A stretch of 64,000 nt of DNA. Source: Roseiarcus sp963833955 (GTDB lineage: Bacteria > Pseudomonadota > Alphaproteobacteria > Rhizobiales > Beijerinckiaceae). Location: the NCBI GenBank assembly GCA_963833955.1, contig CAWHZY010000019.1, positions 1 to 64,000 of the forward strand, given 5' to 3'. Both the position numbers and the translations under genes were made by a program. This document shows, one piece after another, positions 56,468-64,000 of this stretch (position 1 is its first letter; every line of letters begins with the position of its first letter). The notes under the pieces were generated by a model. It worked only from the letters and a program-made list of their open reading frames with translations, did no database searches and was not told the origin of the DNA.

Positions 56468-56564
56468 TTATTCCCCCGCCATCGCGGCGAGCTTGGCGAC
56501 CGTGTTCATGTTGCGCGCGGTTCCGTCGCTTGCGGCAGGGATGCGCAGTTTGGAGCGCTCCATC
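56468..56564 (-). pseudogene. Duplicated 3' end of the DUF1697 gene
   Basis: About 97 bp nearly identical to 57707-57803, the C-terminal end of the DUF1697 gene, including SKLRIPAASDGTARNMNTVA and KLAAMAGE with a stop. Only about 30 codons are present, so it is a partial duplicate. It lies on the other side of the protease gene from its parent, in the same orientation. Confidence 0.9.
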
Positions 56565-56651
56565 GCAGCAGGCCGCCACTTCCAGAGTTGACAATAGCAT
56601 GATCATGTTGTTGAATAACGGCCCGCGTTGGTTAGACCGGGGCCGGAAAGC

Positions 56652-57650
56652 GTGCGCTCATTTTTCGATCAAGCCACAAGAGTTAAGGCGAGCGCAACTT
56701 CGGCGGCAATAGCTGGAATTATCCTCGCTTTCGTGAGCCGTGCCGAGGCCGCGACGGAATTAAACTGCTTCCCTGCGCGAACCCTTATCGGCGATAACAA
56801 TCCGTCACCGGCGAATCGTGTCGTCAAAACGTATGTCCGCCATTCAGACGCGGGGTGGCTTGTATTTCACACCCTAGCGAGCTCGGCGATCATTGATCGC
56901 AGCGCTCAGTATAGCTTGAGCGACAGCTCGCATCTTCCAGCCTCCGAACAGTGGACTGGGAGGTTGAATAAAGGCCCAAATCTAATAATGGTTGGAGAAA
57001 TCAAAGCAGACCGTAGAACAGGTTTCTACTACTATATCGAATCAATTTATGATCAGTCGCGGGCCGGAGCCCTGATCGTCAAAACAGTCGCGCAGTGCAG
57101 TCCAGTTGGGAGTGCGAGTGAAGCCTCAGTCCCGCGGAGTCCAGTTCCGCAGCGCTCTTTCAGCGGCTCGCCCACTCGCGGATCAGACCAAGCGGTCGTT
57201 CCGATGGTCAGCGACGGCGGGACCTTCGCTGTGGCGGTGACAATCAACAACCAGCTGACGCTTAAGTTTGTGGTCGATAGCGGCGCGTCCGACGTCAGCA
57301 TTCCCACGGATGTTGTGTCCACCCTTGTCCGGACCGGGACGATCACGGACGCCGATTTCCTCGGCAGCCGGACCTATAAATTGGCTGACGGGTCCACGGT
57401 CCCGTCGCAGCGGTTTCTAATTCGTTCGTTGAGAGTGGGCAATCGAACCTTGGAAAATGTGACGGCCAGCATTGCGCCTATTGCCGGTCAGCTACTCCTT
57501 GGCCAAAGCTTTCTCAGACGCTTTAGGTCGTGGTCGATCGATAACGGTCAGTCGGCGCTGATTTTGAACGGGGATCCGACACCCCCGGACGGATCGCAAC
57601 CCGGGGAGCCGTCACTGTCCGGGTTCGTAGCGTCGCCGGGTTCAGAATAA
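56652..57650 (+). CDS. Retropepsin-like aspartic protease, exported
   Basis: A protein of about 332 residues. The N-terminus looks like a signal peptide (ATSAAIAGIILAFVSRAEA). A unique middle region of about 130 residues follows, then a clan AA (retropepsin-like) domain with the active-site motif KFVVDSGASDVSIP (Asp209). Usual family elements follow: YKLADGSTVPSQRF and a late hydrophobic glycine segment (IAGQLLLGQSFLRRFRSWSI). One Asp per chain means it would act as a dimer. The GTG at 56652 has GGAAAGC before it; a TTG at 56628 is an alternative. GC is visibly lower than the flanks, suggesting transfer. Confidence 0.8.
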   Translation: MRSFFDQATRVKASATSAAIAGIILAFVSRAEAATELNCFPARTLIGDNNPSPANRVVKTYVRHSDAGWLVFHTLASSAIIDRSAQYSLSDSSHLPASEQWTGRLNKGPNLIMVGEIKADRRTGFYYYIESIYDQSRAGALIVKTVAQCSPVGSASEASVPRSPVPQRSFSGSPTRGSDQAVVPMVSDGGTFAVAVTINNQLTLKFVVDSGASDVSIPTDVVSTLVRTGTITDADFLGSRTYKLADGSTVPSQRFLIRSLRVGNRTLENVTASIAPIAGQLLLGQSFLRRFRSWSIDNGQSALILNGDPTPPDGSQPGEPSLSGFVASPGSE

Positions 57651-57706
57651 GCCGCGCTGGAGATCCTGCGTAGTCGCGCGGCGCGTCACGCCATCAGCCC
57701 CGCTCG

Positions 57707-58216
57707 TCATTCCGCCGCCATCGCGGCGAGCTTCGCGACCGTGTTCATGTTGCGCGCGGTTCCGTCGCTTGCGGCAGGGATGCGCAGTTTGGAGCGTCCC
57801 ATCCCGTCCGGATAATGGACGTAGATCTCGCGGGCGCCGAGCTGCATTTCTTCGTTCGCGTGACCTTTGACATTTTTCAATGCGTCGGAGGGCGGAGCGC
57901 GATCGAGGAAGATGGCGGCGGTCAGGTTCGCGGGCCGGTCCGGGAAGGGGTTGTCGGCGGAAACCTTGGCCATCTCGGCGCCCGTGCGGACGATCACGCC
58001 GACCGGCTTGCCGGCGTAAGCCTTGAGTTCCGCCTCGAGCGCGGCCTTGGCCTTGGCCTCCGCGCCGTCTCGCTCAGCCACGATATTGCCGCTCGCGATA
58101 TAGGTGCGCACGTTCAGAAATCCGGCCTTCTCGCACAGCCGTTTGAGCTCGCTCATCGGCAGCTTGCCGGTTCCTCCGACATTGACGGCGCGCAGGAGCA
58201 CGACCAACACGGGCAT
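57707..58216 (-). CDS. DUF1697-family protein
   Basis: A 169-residue protein with the DUF1697 start VVLLRAVNVGGTGKLPMSEL, the central RTYIASGNIVAERDG, and NPFPDRPANLTAAIFLDRAP. It ends YPDGMGRSKLRIPAASDGTA and RNMNTVAKLAAMA. The fold is RNA-binding-like, but the function is not established. Its 3' end is duplicated at 56468. The gene is intact and lies next to ssb, separated by a dispersed repeat. Confidence 0.88.
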   Translation of the reverse strand: MPVLVVLLRAVNVGGTGKLPMSELKRLCEKAGFLNVRTYIASGNIVAERDGAEAKAKAALEAELKAYAGKPVGVIVRTGAEMAKVSADNPFPDRPANLTAAIFLDRAPPSDALKNVKGHANEEMQLGAREIYVHYPDGMGRSKLRIPAASDGTARNMNTVAKLAAMAAE

Positions 58217-58249
58217 GGACAGAGCCCCTTACGACGCTGCGGCGCCCCT

Positions 58250-58313
58250 AGCCCTCATCCGGCCGCGCCTTCGCGCGGCCACCTTCTCCCCGAGGGAGAA
58301 GGGGTACAAGCCC
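58250..58313. repeat. Dispersed repeat with ACCTTCTCCC palindrome, copy 2
   Basis: CCTCATCCGGCCGCGCCTTC, GCGGCCACCTTCTCCCCGAG and GGAGAAGGGG match the unit at 37428-37577. It sits between DUF1697 and ssb. Confidence 0.75.
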
Positions 58314-58328
58314 GCAAGGGGAGGGCGC

Positions 58329-58823
58329 TCAGAATGGAATGTCGTCGTCGATCTCGCCCGCGCCGCCTCCGCCGGAGAGGGCAGGGCGGCGCTCGCTCGT
58401 CGCGGCGCGGTTGGAGCCTGAGCTGCGGGGAGCCCCTTCCTCGGGGAAGCTGTCGCGACCCTCGCCGCCGCCACGCGAGTCGAGCAGTTGCAATTCGCCC
58501 CGGAAGCGCTGCAGCACGACCTCGGTCGTGTAGCGGTCGGCGCCGCTCTGGTCCTGCCATTTGCGCGTCTGCAGCTGGCCTTCGACGTAAACTTTCGTGC
58601 CCTTCTTGCAATATTGCTCGGCGACCTTGCCAAGATTCTCGTTGAAGATCACGACATTATGCCATTCGGTGCGCTCCTTGCGCTCGCCCGAGGCCTTGTC
58701 GCGCCACGTTTCGGAAGTGGCGACCGAGAAGCTCACGACCTGATCGCCGGAATTGAGCCGCCGAACGTCGGGGTCCTTGCCGAGATTGCCGACCAGAATG
58801 ACTTTGTTGACGCTGCCCGCCAT
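58329..58823 (-). CDS. ssb: Single-stranded DNA-binding protein
   Basis: A 164-residue OB-fold protein: MAGSVNKVILVGNLGKDPDV, VSFSVATSETWRDKASGERK, TEWHNVVIFNENLGKVAEQY, and KKGTKVYVEGQLQTRKWQDQ. A Gly/Ser-rich linker leads to the acidic C-terminal tip EIDDDIPF used to recruit partner proteins. It binds single-stranded DNA during replication, repair and recombination. An upstream in-frame ATG at 58847 exists, but the family starts at 58823. A shared LexA box with uvrA implies SOS induction. Confidence 0.96.
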   Translation of the reverse strand: MAGSVNKVILVGNLGKDPDVRRLNSGDQVVSFSVATSETWRDKASGERKERTEWHNVVIFNENLGKVAEQYCKKGTKVYVEGQLQTRKWQDQSGADRYTTEVVLQRFRGELQLLDSRGGGEGRDSFPEEGAPRSSGSNRAATSERRPALSGGGGAGEIDDDIPF

Positions 58824-59042
58824 GTTGCTCTCCTCGCCGCCGCCCATCGAAAGGCGCGCGATCCCTACGCTATCGCTTTAGCCGAATGCGGCGGACGCAT
58901 GGGCGCCCGAATTCCGCTGAACTCACGCTTATCCACACCTCGCCGCATCGAAGCTTGATCGAGCGCTTGGGAACCAGCGGCCTTATGACTACATTAACCT
59001 AAAACCGCGGGTCTCGGCGCTGGAAGATGCGCCTTTGCTCTT

Positions 59043-59057
59043 GTTCTTCTTTTGTTC
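59043..59057. promoter_or_regulatory. LexA (SOS) box between ssb and uvrA
   Basis: GTTC (59043-59046), seven bases TTCTTTT, GTTC (59054-59057): an exact match to the alphaproteobacterial GTTC-N7-GTTC operator. It lies in the divergent gap, 84 bp from uvrA and 220 bp from ssb, and can serve one or both genes. Confidence 0.88.
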
Positions 59058-59140
59058 TAGCATCGGCGCGACATCCGCGCAAGCGCGATTCGCGCCCGAT
59101 CGCGCATTACCGTTAAGGAAGGCCGCCCCCAGGAACCGCC

Positions 59141-62089
<2,949 letters not shown>

Positions 62090-62112
62090 GGCCGCGGTGC
62101 GGCTCGCGACGC

Positions 62113-62436
62113 TTACTCGATTCCGGGCGAAAGCCGACCCTTGCGGCCCCGCTTGAACCGGGCCAGTCCAAGCCCCGCAAGGCAAAGGATCATCATGGCC
62201 CAGGTCGGCAGTTCGGGAACGGGCTCCGCGCTGCTCACGTTCGAGGCGGAGGCTGGAGCTGAGCTGTCTGAATCGGGAGGCGGCGGCAAATCGCCAAGGT
62301 CGTGAATGGGATGGGTAGAGTTTGAGGCTATCTGGATGATCGCATCGGCGGGCGCAGCCTCACCGGCGCGTGCCTCCGCCGCGCCGAGCGCCAAGGACAA
62401 ACCGATCGCACAAGCCATTGCTTTTACGGACAACAA
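62113..62436 (-). CDS. Short PEP-CTERM-like anchored protein
   Basis: A 107-residue precursor with a signal peptide (MACAIGLSLALGAAEARA). A Pro/Ser/Asp-rich middle includes PPPPDSDSSAPASA, and the C-terminal sorting tail is VPELPTWAMMILCLAGLGLA followed by RFKRGRKGR. The variant PELPTWAMM motif resembles the exosortase recognition tail of the gene at 51289. It lies convergent with uvrA, with only 23 bp between stops. Confidence 0.7.
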   Translation of the reverse strand: MLSVKAMACAIGLSLALGAAEARAGEAAPADAIIQIASNSTHPIHDLGDLPPPPDSDSSAPASASNVSSAEPVPELPTWAMMILCLAGLGLARFKRGRKGRLSPGIE

Positions 62437-62915
62437 TTGACCTGAACCCCCTCATAGTCTCGATGACAACCCGCAATCGCGACCGGCTGTAAGATCTCAC
62501 TTTTGGAAAGCGGATGAAATATTAATCAGACCCAATCATAAAGTATCGATCTCGTCAAGTGATTTAGAGGTCGTTAACTTTCATCTCGCCCGTTCCGGCT
62601 CCTAACTAATACCGAGACTTCGATGAGCCGATCATCGCCTCCCATGCTCCCAAACCGCTCGGGCCTCTGCTAAGCTTGTGCGGCATGGGATGGTGGATGT
62701 CGCGACCGGGCGCCTAGTGAGGCCGTAGCGCCGCATCGTTCAGTCATTTCAGGCTTCTACGGGCGCGAGATCTTTATTGACCTGAATCGGGCATGGCTGG
62801 CTTACGTTCTTTCACATTCCTTCGCCGAACTTGATTTGTGACACCCCCGATCGTTGGCCTAAGACTGGTCGCGGCCGCATCGATTCGGACAAGGACTTTC
62901 GCAAGGGGACCTTGA
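62437..62915. other. Intergenic region upstream of glmS
   Basis: This 479-bp gap is AT-rich from about 62500 to 62580, where promoters of the divergent genes may lie. No riboswitch, small gene or repeat is recognisable. Confidence 0.5.
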
Positions 62916-64000
62916 ATGTGTGGAATTGTCGGGATTCTCGGGACCGGGCCGGTCGCGGGCTCGATTGTCGATGCGCTGAAGCGGCTCGAATACCGCGGCT
63001 ACGATTCCGCCGGCGTGGCGACGCTCGAGAACGGCAGGCTCGAGCGGCGGCGCGCCGAAGGCAAGCTCAAGAATCTGGAGGCGAAGCTCGCCGCGGCGCC
63101 GCTCGGCGGGGCGATCGGCATCGGCCACACCCGTTGGGCGACGCATGGCAAACCGACGGAAACAAACGCCCATCCGCATGCGTCGCCGCGGCTTGCGGTC
63201 GTCCATAACGGGATCATCGAGAATTTCCGGGCGCTGCGGCAGGAACTCGCCGCCAAAGGCTACGCGTTCGCGACGGAGACCGATTCCGAGATTGCCGCGT
63301 TCGTCGTCGAGGACGAACTCGAAAAAGGCAAGCCGCCGGAGGAGGCGGTTCACGCGGCGCTCGGCCGGCTGCGCGGCGCGTTCGCGCTCGTCTATCTGTT
63401 CGAGGGCGAGGAGGATCTCCTGATCGGCGCGCGCCAGGGCGCGCCGCTTGCGATCGGCTACGGCGACGGCGCCATGTATCTGGGCTCGGACGCGCTGGCG
63501 CTCAGCCCCTTTACCGACCGCATCGCCTATCTCGAGGAAGGCGACTGGGCCGTGCTGACCCGCGAGGGCGCCGACATCCGCGATGCGAGCGGCGCCCGTG
63601 TCCAGCGCCGCATCCAGCGAAGCCCGGCCGGCAGCCTGCTCGCGGAAAAGGGCAATTACCGCCACTTCATGGCGAAGGAGATCCACGAGCAGCCGGAGGT
63701 GGTCGGCCACACGCTGGCTCGTTACATCGACATGGCGGCGCTCAAGCTGAAGCCCTTCGCCTGGCCCGCCGATCCGACGCGGCTCACGCGCGTGACGATC
63801 GTCGGCTGCGGCACCGCCTATATTGCCGGCCTCGTCGCCAAATATTGGATCGAGCGCTGGGCGCGGCTGCCGGTCGAGATCGATGTCGCCTCGGAATACC
63901 GCTACCGCGAGGCGCCCGTCGATAACGGAGGCTTGACCATCGTCGTCTCGCAATCGGGTGAGACGGCGGACACGCTGGCGTCGCTGCGTTACGTGAAGGA
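62916..64000 (+). CDS. glmS: Glucosamine-fructose-6-phosphate aminotransferase, 3' end beyond window
   Basis: The window holds the first 361 codons of GlmS, which makes glucosamine-6-phosphate for cell-wall synthesis. The N-terminal glutaminase domain starts MCGIVGILGT with catalytic Cys1 (after Met removal). It has LEYRGYDSAGVATLENGRLE, IGHTRWATHGKPTETNAHPH and VHNGIIENF. The linker KGNYRHFMAKEIHEQPEVV leads to the first sugar-isomerase (SIS) domain with VTIVGCGTAYIAGLVAKYWI and VVSQSGETADTLASLRYVKE. The frame is open to the end of the window without interruption. Confidence 0.96.
   Translation, partial: MCGIVGILGTGPVAGSIVDALKRLEYRGYDSAGVATLENGRLERRRAEGKLKNLEAKLAAAPLGGAIGIGHTRWATHGKPTETNAHPHASPRLAVVHNGIIENFRALRQELAAKGYAFATETDSEIAAFVVEDELEKGKPPEEAVHAALGRLRGAFALVYLFEGEEDLLIGARQGAPLAIGYGDGAMYLGSDALALSPFTDRIAYLEEGDWAVLTREGADIRDASGARVQRRIQRSPAGSLLAEKGNYRHFMAKEIHEQPEVVGHTLARYIDMAALKLKPFAWPADPTRLTRVTIVGCGTAYIAGLVAKYWIERWARLPVEIDVASEYRYREAPVDNGGLTIVVSQSGETADTLASLRYVK

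Larger units (their letters stand above)
55788..56651. other. Long intergenic region with repeat and gene fragment
   Basis: This 864-bp gap separates the DUF2252 gene from the aspartic protease. It contains a repeat at 56103-56262 and a DUF1697 gene fragment (56468-56564). A very AT-rich stretch (about 56335-56460) is unlike the rest of the window and may mark an insertion joint or promoter. I see no complete gene in it. Confidence 0.6.

Overview
The window is about 64 kb of GC-rich chromosome from an alphaproteobacterium, most likely of the order Hyphomicrobiales (Rhizobiales). I infer this from gene content and style, not from a database match. The evidence is an alphaproteobacterial-type LexA box (GTTC-N7-GTTC) between ssb and uvrA, the CPVS variant in the UvrA insertion domain, palindromic dispersed repeats of the kind common in this order, Omp31-like porin architecture and PEP-CTERM proteins. 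A genus cannot be assigned.

Layout. (1) 0-7 kb: a 40-residue membrane protein, a frameshifted LysR gene divergent from a TDT-family transporter, an acyl-CoA dehydrogenase, a DUF998 membrane protein and rsmB. (2) 7-12.6 kb: an accessory block around lipA and tRNA-Lys(TTT). It holds a lower-GC orphan gene for a 584-residue protein with a C-terminal HEPN-type RNxxxH motif, a sigma-like HTH protein, an unusual array of GCGTTTA motifs phased at exactly 10 bp and preceded by a hairpin, and a Pro/Ala-rich phage-like protein. (3) 12.6-24.6 kb: a co-directional cluster of LLM flavin monooxygenase, gamma-glutamyltransferase, PuuE-like deacetylase, epimerase, amino-acid ABC transporter (with a permease-ATPase fusion) and acetamidase/formamidase, then a broken SDR gene, an IS630-family insertion, an acyl-ACP synthetase stub and a porin. 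The cluster reads as uptake and stepwise breakdown of an amide or gamma-glutamyl compound, but its oxygenase and epimerase genes are disrupted. (4) 25-46.6 kb: mixed metabolic, transport and stress genes: GT8, peroxiredoxin, two class III cyclases, an EmrAB-like pump, a benzoylformate decarboxylase-like enzyme, a glycine-betaine-type Rieske oxygenase, OsmC, coaD, rarA, a serine hydrolase, a Tat-exported amidohydrolase, glyoxalase, a CDF transporter with three C-terminal repeats, and Uma2. (5) 46.7-64 kb: gyrA, a sugar-binding protein, PEP-CTERM proteins, glutathione peroxidase, DUF2252, a retropepsin-like protease inserted beside a duplicated DUF1697 gene end, the SOS-linked ssb/uvrA pair, and the start of glmS.

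A theme of the window is gene damage. At least ten accessory genes carry frameshifts, nonsense codons or internal deletions, while about 11 kb of housekeeping sequence (rsmB, lipA, coaD, rarA, gyrA, ssb, uvrA, glmS) reads through cleanly. This favours real decay of accessory functions, though at least two lesions sit in homopolymers where a sequencing error is possible. Best candidates for something undescribed are the 10-bp phased repeat array with its neighbouring HTH gene, the orphan HEPN protein, and the 12.6-21.5 kb nitrogen-compound cluster.
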